Of a stretch of 55,767 nucleotides of DNA, positions 36,105 to 46,194 are shown piece by piece. Numbering within the stretch: position 1 is the first letter of the stretch; each line of letters begins with the position of its first letter. A program made the translations under genes and the position numbers. Under the pieces are notes generated by a model. That model was not told the DNA's origin and ran no database searches. It saw only the letters and a list, made by a program, of their open reading frames with translations. Origin of the DNA: Candidatus Nitromaritima sp. SCGC AAA288-L16 (GTDB taxonomy: Bacteria; Nitrospinota; Nitrospinia; Nitrospinales; VA-1); the NCBI GenBank assembly GCA_000372225.1, contig AQTY01000010.1, positions 1 through 55,767 on the forward strand, given 5' to 3'.

Positions 36105-37016
36105 ATGAACAAAAATAAGGCTATAGAATCCGATCCAGAAATTCTTTCACGGATTGCTTCTTTAAACGTACTTGCCACAAAACTAGTGGAAGGCCTGCTC
36201 TCGGGCAATCATCGAAGTAGACACACTGGTTCAAGTGTTGAATTTTCTGATTACAAGGACTACACCCCTGGAGACGAAATCAAACATATCGACTGGAAAG
36301 TGGCAGCCAAAACAGACAAGCACCAAATCAAACAATTTGAGCAATCCACCAACCTAAAAGCCACTATACTGCTGGATGCAAGCGGATCGATGGGATACGA
36401 GTCTTCTAATCCAAAAACTATGAGCAAAATGGATTACGCTCGAACTTTGGTTGCTTCTCTTTCATATCTGTTTTTAAAACAATACGACGCGGTAGGCCTC
36501 TCTCTATTTAATGAAAGCTTGATAAGTCATGTTCCTCCGCGTTCTAAGCCGTCTCACTTTAAGCATATTCTTCATGAGTTAGCAGTATTATCACCTAATG
36601 GCGTTACAAAGCTCGAAAGTGTCATTGAAAGTATGGTTGAAAGGTTACCCGGCCGGGGGATGCTAATTTTAGTTTCCGATTTTCTTACCAAAGAAACTGA
36701 TGTTGAAAAAAAACTCAAACTTCTTGTATCGCGAGGATTGGAAGTAATTCTCTTTCATGTTTTAGATTCCGATGAAGTATCCTTTCCATTTAATGGTGAT
36801 GTCGTTTTTGAGTCTCTAGAAGATGATTCCTCCATTGAGCTTGACCCAGCAGATATTAGAGAAGCCTATCGGCAGTCGATTCAGGAGCAGATTAAATACT
36901 ACCGGTCTCATTGCGCAAAACTGGGCATCGATTACGTATTTCTCGAGACGTCAACTCCATTGGAACAGGGACTAACTTATTATTTATTACAAAGAAAAAA
37001 CCTAGGGAAACATTGA
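36105..37016 (+). CDS. DUF58 / von Willebrand A-domain protein
   Basis: A 303-residue DUF58 protein. The DUF58 signature SSVEFSDYKDYTPGDEIKHIDWK lies at 43-65 and is followed by a vWA-type fold with a DASGS metal-ion site at 91-95. In known moxR-DUF58-bat operons these proteins assemble with MoxR ATPases. No moxR is present upstream here, where the neighbouring gene is an LRR protein on the other strand. The BatA-like gene begins 5 bases after its stop. Confidence 0.9.
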   Translation: MNKNKAIESDPEILSRIASLNVLATKLVEGLLSGNHRSRHTGSSVEFSDYKDYTPGDEIKHIDWKVAAKTDKHQIKQFEQSTNLKATILLDASGSMGYESSNPKTMSKMDYARTLVASLSYLFLKQYDAVGLSLFNESLISHVPPRSKPSHFKHILHELAVLSPNGVTKLESVIESMVERLPGRGMLILVSDFLTKETDVEKKLKLLVSRGLEVILFHVLDSDEVSFPFNGDVVFESLEDDSSIELDPADIREAYRQSIQEQIKYYRSHCAKLGIDYVFLETSTPLEQGLTYYLLQRKNLGKH

Positions 37017-37021
37017 GCCCC

Positions 37022-39166
37022 ATGAACTTCAACTTCCTATCTCCAATCTATTTGGTTGGTGCTTTAGGGGTAGCTGCCCCCATCTTGATCCATCTAATGA
37101 CCCGCCGCAAAAAAAAGCATCAGCGCTTCTCTGCAATATATTTATTACTGCAATCTAAAAATCGGGCCATCAAACAATCAAGACCGAATAGAAAGTTTTT
37201 ACTTTTTATACGATGTCTCGCAATAACACTCCTAAGCTTAGCTATGGCAAATCCAATATTTTCACTTGGTGATTCCAACAATCTAGGAACCAAAGGTCCT
37301 ATCGCAATAGTTTTCATCCTTGATGATTCCTATAGTATGGCAACTCAAATCAATCAAAAGTCCTATTACACTCGTGCAGTGAAAGCTTTATTGGACACAA
37401 ACAAATCTTTACCTGCTAAAAGTACTTTTAGTGTTGTTTTAGCTTCTAGTCCTAGCAGAGTGTTGCAGCAATGGACTACTGTTCCTAAAAAAGCAAAAAA
37501 CCTTTTAAAATCAAGTCAACCTTCTCCCCGTACTACAGATATAGGTGCTGCAATAAAAAAATCTCTGTTGCTTCTAAAAGAAGTACCGCAAAAAAATAAA
37601 CTTATTTATATCTTAACTGACCGAGATAAGAATGGTTGGAACAAGGAAGAATTCCCCCCTATAAAAGAAACAACTTCATACATGTTCAATATAGTTGATT
37701 TTTCTAAAATGCAACATGGAATCAACAAGGCTGCGGTAGAGCACACTGAAGTAAAGCAGGAATTTTTAAGCAATAGTCGTGTAATTAAGGTCAAAGTAAA
37801 AACGGCCAATCTTTCACAATCAAAGCCCATCAGAAAACTCAAAGTTTCCCTCTGGGCTAATGGTAAAAAACAAACTGAGGGCAACCTGGACATTCCTATC
37901 AATTCATCAACTGAGAAAGAGTTTTCTTTCCCTCTAGGGAGTAATAACTCTATAAGTGGAGAAGTCCGTATCGAAGATGACTCCCTTCTTAAGGACAATC
38001 TCAGGTTCTTCAGTTATCAACCGGATCGAACCATTAAAACTTTGGTGGTGGACGGTGATCCAAATACAGTAGAACACCAAAGCGAAACCTTTTACCTTGA
38101 AAGAGCCTTGAATCCATTTACTTCGTCGCTTTCAAATATCGAACCTACACTGTCCACACTAGCAGAACTCCCAAAACATAATTTATTTGACTACTCTGTA
38201 ATCATACTTTGCAACGCACGTAACCTACCACTCGGATATGAGCAAGAACTGGAAAAATTCGTACTACGTGGTGGTGCTCTATTTATCGCTCTTGGAAATC
38301 AAGTTGACGCTAAATTTTATAATGAAAAATTGGGGAATATTCTTCCTGTCTTTCTAAAATCGGTGCATCAAGTTGCAATGAACGATGAACCGTTTCGGCT
38401 TCTCATCAAACCAAGTAAACATCCAGTTTTAAAGATTTTTGAAGAACAAACTCTTGAGGAAATGAAAAGTATCGAATTTCAGTCGATTTACAGCATCGTG
38501 GGCAGAGAAAATTCTAAATTTACCACCCCTATAGTTTTCAGTAACGGACTTCCTGCATTGATAGAGTCAACCACTGGCAAAGGAAAAGTTCTTCTCTTTG
38601 TATCCACCATTGATCGCGATTGGAACAATTTTCCCATTCAGCCAACTTTTTTACCATGGATTCAACGTTGGATTAAATACTCAGCACGCGGACTGGACAG
38701 TCTAATACAAAAGGAGTTATTAGTAGGTGAATCATTCGACTGGAGAATCTCTCCAAAAAATAATAAGGATTATATTGTTGCTCCAGGAGGGAAAATCATC
38801 ATCCCGCCTTCTGTAGATGGAAAAATTATATTTAAAGATACCTATATACCCGGTGTATACCAGCTTTACCGAAATCCTCGGGTTTCTAATTTAGAGTCAA
38901 AAACTTCTACACCTGCTAACCTGCCTTACGGAGCAGAACCCGCAGGATCATTTACTGTTAATATTGACACAAAGGAGTCAATTTCAACAAAGATATCTAA
39001 CGAGGAAATTAATAATTTATTGCCTAAAGCAAATGTTATTTTCTCGAGTGGTCCCCAGAAAACTACCCTGAATAAAACTAACGAAGACATACCTTTATTT
39101 ACATATTGCATGATGTTAGTAGGAGCAATGCTTCTTTTAGAGGGCTGGTTGGTTCGGAATGAATAA
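37022..39166 (+). CDS. BatA/vWA-like membrane protein with GATase-like domain
   Basis: A 714-residue protein of the BatA/N-terminal double-transmembrane family. Residues 5-27 form the first helix (FLSPIYLVGALGVAAPILIHL, then RRKKKH), about 58-80 the second, then a vWA domain with the DDSYS metal site at 101-105. A beta-sandwich region and a class-I glutamine amidotransferase-like region (TLVVDGDP onward) follow. A last helix (about 690-710) ends the protein. Most of it should be periplasmic. I use ATG 37022, 5 bases after the DUF58 stop; an upstream start would overlap that gene. Confidence 0.85.
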   Translation: MNFNFLSPIYLVGALGVAAPILIHLMTRRKKKHQRFSAIYLLLQSKNRAIKQSRPNRKFLLFIRCLAITLLSLAMANPIFSLGDSNNLGTKGPIAIVFILDDSYSMATQINQKSYYTRAVKALLDTNKSLPAKSTFSVVLASSPSRVLQQWTTVPKKAKNLLKSSQPSPRTTDIGAAIKKSLLLLKEVPQKNKLIYILTDRDKNGWNKEEFPPIKETTSYMFNIVDFSKMQHGINKAAVEHTEVKQEFLSNSRVIKVKVKTANLSQSKPIRKLKVSLWANGKKQTEGNLDIPINSSTEKEFSFPLGSNNSISGEVRIEDDSLLKDNLRFFSYQPDRTIKTLVVDGDPNTVEHQSETFYLERALNPFTSSLSNIEPTLSTLAELPKHNLFDYSVIILCNARNLPLGYEQELEKFVLRGGALFIALGNQVDAKFYNEKLGNILPVFLKSVHQVAMNDEPFRLLIKPSKHPVLKIFEEQTLEEMKSIEFQSIYSIVGRENSKFTTPIVFSNGLPALIESTTGKGKVLLFVSTIDRDWNNFPIQPTFLPWIQRWIKYSARGLDSLIQKELLVGESFDWRISPKNNKDYIVAPGGKIIIPPSVDGKIIFKDTYIPGVYQLYRNPRVSNLESKTSTPANLPYGAEPAGSFTVNIDTKESISTKISNEEINNLLPKANVIFSSGPQKTTLNKTNEDIPLFTYCMMLVGAMLLLEGWLVRNE

Positions 39167-39223
39167 TATTTTTTCACACTATCTCTGTGTATTGTTAAAT
39201 TGCGAAAATCCGATAAAATCATT

Positions 39224-39232
39224 TGATATAAT
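39224..39232 (+). promoter_or_regulatory. Extended -10 promoter element
   Basis: TGATATAAT: a perfect TATAAT (39227-39232) with the TGn extension. No good -35 is needed for this class. It lies about 60 bases upstream of the ATG at 39295. Confidence 0.5.
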
Positions 39233-39294
39233 ATTGTTATCTGGCGAATCGAATGGGCCTCAATCCTGCACTATATGATCACACTTCACTTATT

Positions 39295-41847
39295 ATGAAA
39301 AATTTATCGGTCAAATTTAATAGATTAATTTTTTTCTCGATTTTATACGGGATTATATGCACGAACACTGTCCTTGCAGAGGCCGCCTCTATTAAATCAA
39401 CTGAAAGTCGTTTAAATGCAATCTTCGAGAAAAATGCAGAAACAATCAACCTAACTGAAGCATTAATTTTAATTTCCAAGGACTGGAATTCATCCTTAGA
39501 TGAAAAAACGTTAAGAGATGAAATAAGCCAGTTGGTGGAATTGGTTAAAGATAAATTAAAACCAGAAAGCACTGCTCAAGATACAGTAGACATTTTAAAA
39601 CAGGTTATCCATCAGGAGAAAGGGTATCGTTATACCGAACAAGTCGATGAACGCGGGATACCTAAAAATGAGGACGAATTATTTTTACACGGGATGCTAA
39701 AATCAAAACTAGGTTACTGCATGAATCTTTCGCTATTGTACCTTATCATTGGCGATCAATTAGACCTCCCTCTCTATGGTGTAGGCTTGCCGAACCATTT
39801 TTTTGTTCGCTATGATTCAGGTTACGATCGAATTAACATTGAATCCACAGAGCTGGGGGCATCATATCCAGACTCTTTTTATGAAAGTAGATTCGGTGTA
39901 CAATTTAACACTAAAACACCTTTTTTTACTCAGAATTTAGACAAAAAACAATCTTTGGGCGCCTATCTTTCAAATATTGGGATGGTTTATTATAAAAATT
40001 CTCGCCCTCAAAAATCTATTTTTTATTTAAAACCATCTACAAAAATCAACCCACTGTCAATTGAAGCACACAACAATCTGGCCAATATCTACGGCGAAAT
40101 CAAACAACATAAATCAGCCATTTCTCAATATAAAAAAGCATTACAAGCTAATCCCAACAGTGTCCCAACTTTATTCAACCTTGCCCAAACCTATACTGAA
40201 CTTGCTAAGGCAGACTTGGCAATTGAATCCTTGTTACAGGTAATACAAATCGAACCCTCCTTCAACCAAGCTCGCAGGCAACTAATTAAGATCTATCTCA
40301 AAAATGAAAAGTACATTAGTGCACTTCTGCACCTTAAACAATTAACGATCGCAAATGCTAATGATATTAATGCCCATATCTCTATGGGAAAGATTTATAA
40401 CAAGCTTGGGAATGCTAAGTTAGCCATTGACATCATAAATCCAATCATTTCACGTAACCCTGACAATATTCAAGCACGAGAAATCTTGGCAGAGATTTTT
40501 TATAAAACTGGAGACCTTGATCGTTCCATTGCAGAATACAGGCGTATTTTGGAGAAAAACTCTAACTACCTACCAACCTATATCCAATTGGGTTGGGTTT
40601 ATTATCGCAAGGGAGAATTCCAAATGGCAACGGCCTGGACTAAGCGTGGTTTAAAATTAGGAACTCGCTCATCCCAGCTGGATTCACTCGCGAGTATGAA
40701 CTTAGGTTTATATTCCTGGTTGAGTGATGACTATGTAGCAGCCAAAAAATGGTACCGAAAAGCATTGGAGGGAGGATCCAAAATAATTCTAAATGGAATT
40801 TTAAAAGACTTGAATGACACCGCTCTTCTTTTCCCAAAACATATTGAAGTAGATTTTTTTTCAGGCTGGGTTTATATGGAAGCTGGAAACAAGAAAATGG
40901 CTTCACCGCACTTAACTCGATTTTTAACCCTTGCGACCAAAAACGAACTCTCTAGTGAAGCGAGAGTCATGCTTGGTCAAAAACCACCATCATCTAATGA
41001 TAATTCTACCAACTCTAACGATAATTCATCTGTAGCGAAACAACCTCCAAAAAATATGATTTTTGTTCCTAGTGGTTTTTTTATTATGGGATCTAATGAT
41101 CATGGTGAAGACGAAGCTCCTGAGCATAAAACATATCTAGACTCTTACTATATCGACCGCTACGAGGTCTCGGCAAATGATTTCGCCCTGTTTTTAAATG
41201 ATGTTAATAACATAAATGGATATTATCATGATAATAAATATGGAACTCTTTTTTACAACGGGAAATACCAACCAAGGAAAGGCTTCGCGAATCACCCAAT
41301 CAACAATGTCAAATGGAAAGGTGCCCATAAGTACTGTTGCTGGAAAGGGAAGCGTCTTCCTACGGAAGCCGAATGGGAAAAAGCTGCACGCGGGGAAGAT
41401 GGGAGGATATATCCATGGGGCAATAAGCTACCAACTCAGAAGCTTGCCAGGTACCTTCAGGTATGGACGAAAGAGATTAAACACCATGTCATGGTACCTG
41501 TGGATTTATTTGAGGAAGGAGCAAGCCCTTATGGAGCTCTCCACATGGCGGGAAACGTTAAAGAATGGGTAGACGACTGGTTTGATCGAGAGTATTATGA
41601 CGATCCTGCCAATCATATCAATCCAAAAGGTCAGATCGGAGGAGAATATAAAGTTTTGAAAGGTGGGTCATGGCGGGACCTCACAGGATTTATTTATTCT
41701 TCTTTTCGCAATAATGCCTACCCAGATTCAAGGTTAGACGATTATGGTTTTCGTTGCGCACAAAGTACTGAAACCAAAAAAGAAACTAAACAATTGACCA
41801 AACTACCAGTGCGTGAGAAACCACTGAGAAAATACGCAAGTTATTAA
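39295..41847 (+). CDS. Transglutaminase-like / TPR / FGE-sulfatase domain fusion
   Basis: An 850-residue secreted or periplasmic protein with three modules. Residues 1-30 form a signal peptide. About 80-200 is a SirB1-type transglutaminase-like domain with Cys142 in LGYCMNLS and His168 in GLPNHFFVR. About 220-570 is a TPR array (NPNSVPTLFNLAQTYTELA and similar). A low-complexity Asn/Ser linker leads to an FGE-sulfatase domain (about 600-835): FVPSGFFIMGS, RLPTEAEWEKAARG, GNVKEWVDDW and LKGGSW, ending DDYGFRCA. The paired redox cysteines of true formylglycine-generating enzyme are not evident. An ATG at 39253 would add 14 residues before the signal peptide. Confidence 0.82.
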   Translation: MKNLSVKFNRLIFFSILYGIICTNTVLAEAASIKSTESRLNAIFEKNAETINLTEALILISKDWNSSLDEKTLRDEISQLVELVKDKLKPESTAQDTVDILKQVIHQEKGYRYTEQVDERGIPKNEDELFLHGMLKSKLGYCMNLSLLYLIIGDQLDLPLYGVGLPNHFFVRYDSGYDRINIESTELGASYPDSFYESRFGVQFNTKTPFFTQNLDKKQSLGAYLSNIGMVYYKNSRPQKSIFYLKPSTKINPLSIEAHNNLANIYGEIKQHKSAISQYKKALQANPNSVPTLFNLAQTYTELAKADLAIESLLQVIQIEPSFNQARRQLIKIYLKNEKYISALLHLKQLTIANANDINAHISMGKIYNKLGNAKLAIDIINPIISRNPDNIQAREILAEIFYKTGDLDRSIAEYRRILEKNSNYLPTYIQLGWVYYRKGEFQMATAWTKRGLKLGTRSSQLDSLASMNLGLYSWLSDDYVAAKKWYRKALEGGSKIILNGILKDLNDTALLFPKHIEVDFFSGWVYMEAGNKKMASPHLTRFLTLATKNELSSEARVMLGQKPPSSNDNSTNSNDNSSVAKQPPKNMIFVPSGFFIMGSNDHGEDEAPEHKTYLDSYYIDRYEVSANDFALFLNDVNNINGYYHDNKYGTLFYNGKYQPRKGFANHPINNVKWKGAHKYCCWKGKRLPTEAEWEKAARGEDGRIYPWGNKLPTQKLARYLQVWTKEIKHHVMVPVDLFEEGASPYGALHMAGNVKEWVDDWFDREYYDDPANHINPKGQIGGEYKVLKGGSWRDLTGFIYSSFRNNAYPDSRLDDYGFRCAQSTETKKETKQLTKLPVREKPLRKYASY

Positions 41848-41882
41848 ACAAAAATTAACAAGCAAAGCTAGGAAGAAAAAGT

Positions 41883-42152
41883 ATGATAGGTGCCATTGAG
41901 ATACTGATCATAGCCATCATTTTCGGAGTTATTTATGGCCGAGATGCAATCGACCGCACCTGGAAGAAGAACCCCAATGAAGGAGTCGTTGAAAGCTTTA
42001 CCGATGATGTTAAAGAGTATTATCATGAAGATCCAAAAAGGCTTTTCAAACTAATTGCACTTGCATTAAGTATCATCGCCTTTCTTTCAACTTTGGTGTA
42101 TTGGGTAATAACCAATTATGACATAGCAAAAATGATTGGCTTGACTCAGTAA
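41883..42152 (+). CDS. Hypothetical small two-helix membrane protein
   Basis: An 89-residue protein: helix 1 at about 2-18 (IGAIEILIIAIIFGVIYG), a charged loop with FTDDVKEYYHEDPKR (about 40-53), and helix 2 at about 56-78. AGGAAG lies 8 bases before the ATG. Its 3' end overlaps the convergent flavin reductase gene by 7 bases. No family is recognised. Confidence 0.65.
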   Translation: MIGAIEILIIAIIFGVIYGRDAIDRTWKKNPNEGVVESFTDDVKEYYHEDPKRLFKLIALALSIIAFLSTLVYWVITNYDIAKMIGLTQ

Positions 42153-42616
42153 TTAAACCCATTATCACGCACATGAAAACTTGGTTCGCCTCCCTTTAGC
42201 ATTTTTCCACCTACCACCTCTCCAAAATAAACAACATGGTCTCCAGAGACCACCGCATCAGATAATCTACATTCAAGGTAAGACACTGCATCTATTAATA
42301 TTCGTATTTCTTCAATCCCTTTTCGTGTCTTGAGACCATCAAAAACCGAGCCTTTATGAGATTTAAAAAAGTGCTTCATAAGATCTTTGGATTCTTTGCC
42401 GAGAACATTAACTATAAATGCCCCTGAGGATTCTATCAACAACCTAGCATTTCTCATTTTTCCAAGGGATATAGTTATTTCTGGCGGATCAAAAGCACAC
42501 TGATTAACCCAACTGGCAAGAACCGCATCTTCTTGATCTTGATATTTTGCTGTAACTATAAATAGCCCACTTGGGATTCGACCTAGAGCCTTTCCTACCT
42601 GTTTTTTATTTTTCAA
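42146..42616 (-). CDS. Flavin reductase-like (FMN-binding split barrel) protein
   Basis: A 156-residue protein of the flavin reductase-like domain family, which binds FMN and passes hydride from NAD(P)H. Seen: LGRIPSGLFIVTA at the N-terminus, ASWVNQCAFDPPEITISLGK (the FMN-contact region), GAFIVNVL, and the closing SGDHVVYFGEVVGG. Partner oxygenase unknown. It lies 33 bases downstream of serS on the same strand and may be co-transcribed. Confidence 0.85.
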   Translation of the reverse strand: MKNKKQVGKALGRIPSGLFIVTAKYQDQEDAVLASWVNQCAFDPPEITISLGKMRNARLLIESSGAFIVNVLGKESKDLMKHFFKSHKGSVFDGLKTRKGIEEIRILIDAVSYLECRLSDAVVSGDHVVYFGEVVGGKMLKGGEPSFHVRDNGFNY

Positions 42617-42649
42617 TTTTCCAACTCCCTAATTATTTAAAAATAGAAA

Positions 42650-43936
42650 TCATGGGCTTCGAATTTCTGTTTGTCCGCCCATAAAAGGTACCAGCACTTC
42701 TGGGATTCGCACAGAACCATCTGGTTGATATCCATGTTCGACTATGGCTGCCCATACCCTTGGAGCAGCTAAGCCTGACCCATTTAAAGAATGTAGGAAC
42801 TCCGGTTTATCCTTCTCGCTTCGGCGAAACCTGCTATTTCCTCTTCTTGTTTGAAAATCTGAAAAAACTCCAATAGAAGAAACTTCCAGCCACGATTTCG
42901 TTCCCGGAGAGTAAACTTCTAAATCATGAACCCGCGTTGATGAAAAAGTAACATCACCACCACAAAGATCCAAAACACGATAAGGCAGACCCAACATTTT
43001 TAAAGGACGCTCAGCATCACCCACCAGCAATTCAAACTCCTCTTTTACCATTTCTGGAGTACACAAACGGACAAGTTCCACCTTATGAAATTCATGAAGC
43101 CTCTGCATTCCTCTAGTATCTTTACCGGCCGAGCCTGCTTCACGTCGGAAACAAACTGTATATGCCATGTAACGCTTGGGAAGATCCTCAATAGAAAGAA
43201 TTTCCCCTGCATGCATGTTAGTCAGCGGCACCTCTCCTGTGGGGATAGCCCATAAATCGTCATCGCGAAACCGATACGCATCCTCTTCAAATTTTGGTAG
43301 CGTCCCGGTTCCCATCATCATATCGGGACGAACAAAATGAGGGGGGAGAATTTCTTCGTTTCGTTCGCTGTTAATGGAAAGAGCGAATTGAATGAGAGCT
43401 CGGTGTAGGCGGGCACCATCACCCTTCAAAAGAGCAAACATTGCACCACTCAACTTTGCTGCACGTTCTGCGTCAAAAATACCTAACTCCTGGCCTATTT
43501 CCCAATGAGGTTTGAATTCCTTACCCTCATAATCAGACTTCTCATAACCTTCCATTCTGAGAACGATATTACAATCCTCAGAAAAACCATCCGGGCAATT
43601 ATCATCAGGCAGGTTTGGAACTCTCAACAACAATTGCATTCGTTTCTCATCGATCTCCTTAAACTCTTCTTCTTTAACTGCCAATATTTCTTTCAGTTTT
43701 GGGACGGATAACTTTATTTCTTCGGCTTCATCTTTTTTCCCTTGTTGAAAAAGAATACCAACTTGCTTTGACTTTTCATTGATCTCGGCACGAAGCCCAT
43801 CTACCTCGCCAATAAAAGCTTTGCGATCGAGAATCGCTTTGCGGATCTCTTCTATCTGATCAATCGAAACCTTTTTTCGAGTTAAACGTCGCTTGGTCTC
43901 CTCGTAATCGTTAATAAATAAATTTTGATCTAACAT
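42650..43936 (-). CDS. serS: Seryl-tRNA synthetase
   Basis: Charges tRNA-Ser (and tRNA-Sec if present). A class II synthetase of 428 residues with an N-terminal coiled-coil arm (about 25-105) for tRNA binding and a catalytic core with motif 2 (TVCFRREAGSAGKDTRGMQRLHEFHKVE) and motif 3 (SLNGSGLAAPRVWAAIVEH). The substrate loop LEVSSIGVFSDFQTRR reads SSIG where many enzymes have SSCS. The ending is PEVLVPFMGG. Confidence 0.95.
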   Translation of the reverse strand: MLDQNLFINDYEETKRRLTRKKVSIDQIEEIRKAILDRKAFIGEVDGLRAEINEKSKQVGILFQQGKKDEAEEIKLSVPKLKEILAVKEEEFKEIDEKRMQLLLRVPNLPDDNCPDGFSEDCNIVLRMEGYEKSDYEGKEFKPHWEIGQELGIFDAERAAKLSGAMFALLKGDGARLHRALIQFALSINSERNEEILPPHFVRPDMMMGTGTLPKFEEDAYRFRDDDLWAIPTGEVPLTNMHAGEILSIEDLPKRYMAYTVCFRREAGSAGKDTRGMQRLHEFHKVELVRLCTPEMVKEEFELLVGDAERPLKMLGLPYRVLDLCGGDVTFSSTRVHDLEVYSPGTKSWLEVSSIGVFSDFQTRRGNSRFRRSEKDKPEFLHSLNGSGLAAPRVWAAIVEHGYQPDGSVRIPEVLVPFMGGQTEIRSP

Positions 43937-44330
43937 GAAGGTTATATACGAAAATCGATGAATTTATAATAGCGACAAAAACTATTTTTTAAAGCCCTAT
44001 CCGGCCGGGGCAGTGTACAACATTTAAAGAGCAAGCGAAATACCTTCTGCCCAACGACCAGCGAAAAACTAGGTACACCTGAGGCAATAACCGTCTTGAA
44101 GATAATTATTTCTACGGCATTTAATCTTGAGCGTAACGGTTACTACAAACTCCGAGTTGACAAAATTTCAATTTGAATAAAGTGACCGTAGGTGGGAGGC
44201 ACTAAAGAAGGGAATTGTTTCCTAGTTTCCTGACTAGCTTATCCGGTTGAGTATCACAATCAAATAGGTGGTTTATGTGAGCTATTCTCATAGAGAGTTA
44301 GCCTATTGGTCAAATTAATTACCAGTATTT
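43937..44330. other. 394-base gap between serS and sufU
   Basis: Holds the serS upstream region and the sufU downstream region. I see no tRNA, no convincing coding frame and no strong terminator for the suf operon. Confidence 0.4.
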
Positions 44331-44789
44331 TTACTCGGTACTTACACCTTCTAACTTTTTGTCAAGCGCTCCAACCATTGTATGCCATGCAAGGCTAGCG
44401 CATTTCGTACGCGACGGGTACTCTCTTATCCCCATGAATAAAGTAAGTTTACCCAAATGGTGCTCCTGTTTTTCTGGGTCAAAATCACCTAGAACCATTT
44501 TATGAAATTCTTCAAAAATTAAACGACTTTCATCAACTTTTTTCCCTTTAAGGTATTGGGTCATAAGGGAAGTACTAGCTTTCGATATGGCACATCCAGA
44601 TCCAGTAAAACTGATATCTTGAATAACCCCTTCAGCCTCATCCAATTTTAGATAAATGGTTATATCATCGCCACATAAAGGATTGATCCCGTGGCAACTA
44701 TTAGTCGAGTTTTCCATTTCATGGAAGTTTCGTGGTTTTCGGTTATGATCGAGAATCACTTGTTGATATAACTCGTTGTCGTAAGACAT
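44331..44789 (-). CDS. sufU: SufU scaffold / sulfur-transfer protein
   Basis: The SUF partner that accepts persulfide sulfur from SufS. The 152-residue product has C39 in NPLCGDD (with Asp41), C66 in GSGCAISKAS and C130 in RTKCASL. The roughly 20-residue insertion before the third cysteine is the SufU mark, separating it from IscU. In Bacillus these residues bind zinc. It is the last gene of the suf run, about 150 bases after sufS. Confidence 0.92.
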   Translation of the reverse strand: MSYDNELYQQVILDHNRKPRNFHEMENSTNSCHGINPLCGDDITIYLKLDEAEGVIQDISFTGSGCAISKASTSLMTQYLKGKKVDESRLIFEEFHKMVLGDFDPEKQEHHLGKLTLFMGIREYPSRTKCASLAWHTMVGALDKKLEGVSTE

Positions 44790-44940
44790 ATCTTCAAAAT
44801 CCCTTTATTCCAATTTAGTATTTACTGATACTTTAAATTTTCACACTCGGCAACTAGAAAACACCGATAAAGTACTAAATACAATATAACATATAGCTAC
44901 TCTATGCCGAGCGCAACCAACCCTGGCTGAGGTAATTTAC

Positions 44941-46194
44941 TTATGAAAAAAATTTGATGATCTTGCGAAGGCCTTCTGCTAATGCATCAATTTCGGAAAA
45001 CTTATTATAAAAAGCCATTGAGGCTCTAGCTGTAGCTGGAACACCGAAACGTATCATTGTAGGCTGCGCACAGTGATGTCCTCCCCTAAGAGCAATTCCA
45101 TCCTGATCAAGCATGGTGATAATATCGTGAGGGTGTGCCGCCTCTAAATAAATGGATAAAATAGCTGCCTTTTCTTCCGCGTTACCTATAATGCGAAGTC
45201 CATCAATATCATTAAGCAATCGTGTTCCATAGTCGAGCAGGCTCTTCTCATATTCAAAAATTTTATCCATTCCAATCGCGTTAAGGTAATCAATTGCCGC
45301 GCCAAGTCCTATCACCTGGCTAATTGGCGGGGTGCCAGCTTCAAATCGCGCCGGGGGTTTTGCATAGGTTGTTTTCTCTAGCGTGACCTGCATAATCATA
45401 TCTCCGCCAGTCACATAGGGGGGCATTGTTTCCATTACTTCCATTTTCCCAAACATCCCGCCAATTCCACTAGGCGCATACATTTTATGCCCCGAAAAAG
45501 TATAGAAATCACAGTTAATGTCCTGAACATCTACTTTCATGTGCGGGGTGCTTTGGGCGCCATCTATGAGGACTTTTGCTCCGACAGCATGCGCCTTACG
45601 CGTAATTTCATTTACTGGATTGATTGTTCCTAAGGCATTCGACACATGGTTCACCGCAACAATACGAGTCTTATTAGTTAGTAACTTGTCATATTCTTCC
45701 ATGACGAGTTCGCCGTTATCAGCAACTGGAATAACCTTAAGTGTTGCTCCTTTCTCATCACACAGTACCTGCCATGGAACCGTGTTGGCATGATGCTCAA
45801 TATTGGAAATGATAACCTCATCTCCTGAATTCACGAATTTACGGCCAAAACTATGCGCGACCAGATTAATTGATTGCGTTGTACCGCTTGTAAAGACAAT
45901 TTCCTGCCGCGTTGGTGCACCCAAAAAATCAGCGACTTTCTGGCGCGCCTCCTCGTAGAGTTGAGTTGAATGCTCGCACAATCGATAAGAACCACGTCGC
46001 ACCGTCCCATATTCATCTGAATCGAATTTCCTTACCCGCTCGATTACCTGTGTGGGTTTGTGAGTCGTCGCCCCATTATCTAGATAAATTAGCGGTTTGC
46101 CTCCCATCTCTTTTGATAGTAAAGGAAAATCGGCACGAATTTTATCAACATCAAGGATCGGATTATCTATAGAAATAGCAGTAGTATCACTCAT
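44941..46194 (-). CDS. sufS: SufS cysteine desulfurase
   Basis: A PLP enzyme that takes sulfur from cysteine and holds it as persulfide for SufU. The 417-residue product has the PLP lysine Lys237 in FSGHKMYAPSG and the active-site Cys375 in LRGGHHCAQPTM, both as in SufS/group-II desulfurases. Its start overlaps the sufD end by 8 bases, so translation is coupled. Confidence 0.95.
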   Translation of the reverse strand: MSDTTAISIDNPILDVDKIRADFPLLSKEMGGKPLIYLDNGATTHKPTQVIERVRKFDSDEYGTVRRGSYRLCEHSTQLYEEARQKVADFLGAPTRQEIVFTSGTTQSINLVAHSFGRKFVNSGDEVIISNIEHHANTVPWQVLCDEKGATLKVIPVADNGELVMEEYDKLLTNKTRIVAVNHVSNALGTINPVNEITRKAHAVGAKVLIDGAQSTPHMKVDVQDINCDFYTFSGHKMYAPSGIGGMFGKMEVMETMPPYVTGGDMIMQVTLEKTTYAKPPARFEAGTPPISQVIGLGAAIDYLNAIGMDKIFEYEKSLLDYGTRLLNDIDGLRIIGNAEEKAAILSIYLEAAHPHDIITMLDQDGIALRGGHHCAQPTMIRFGVPATARASMAFYNKFSEIDALAEGLRKIIKFFS

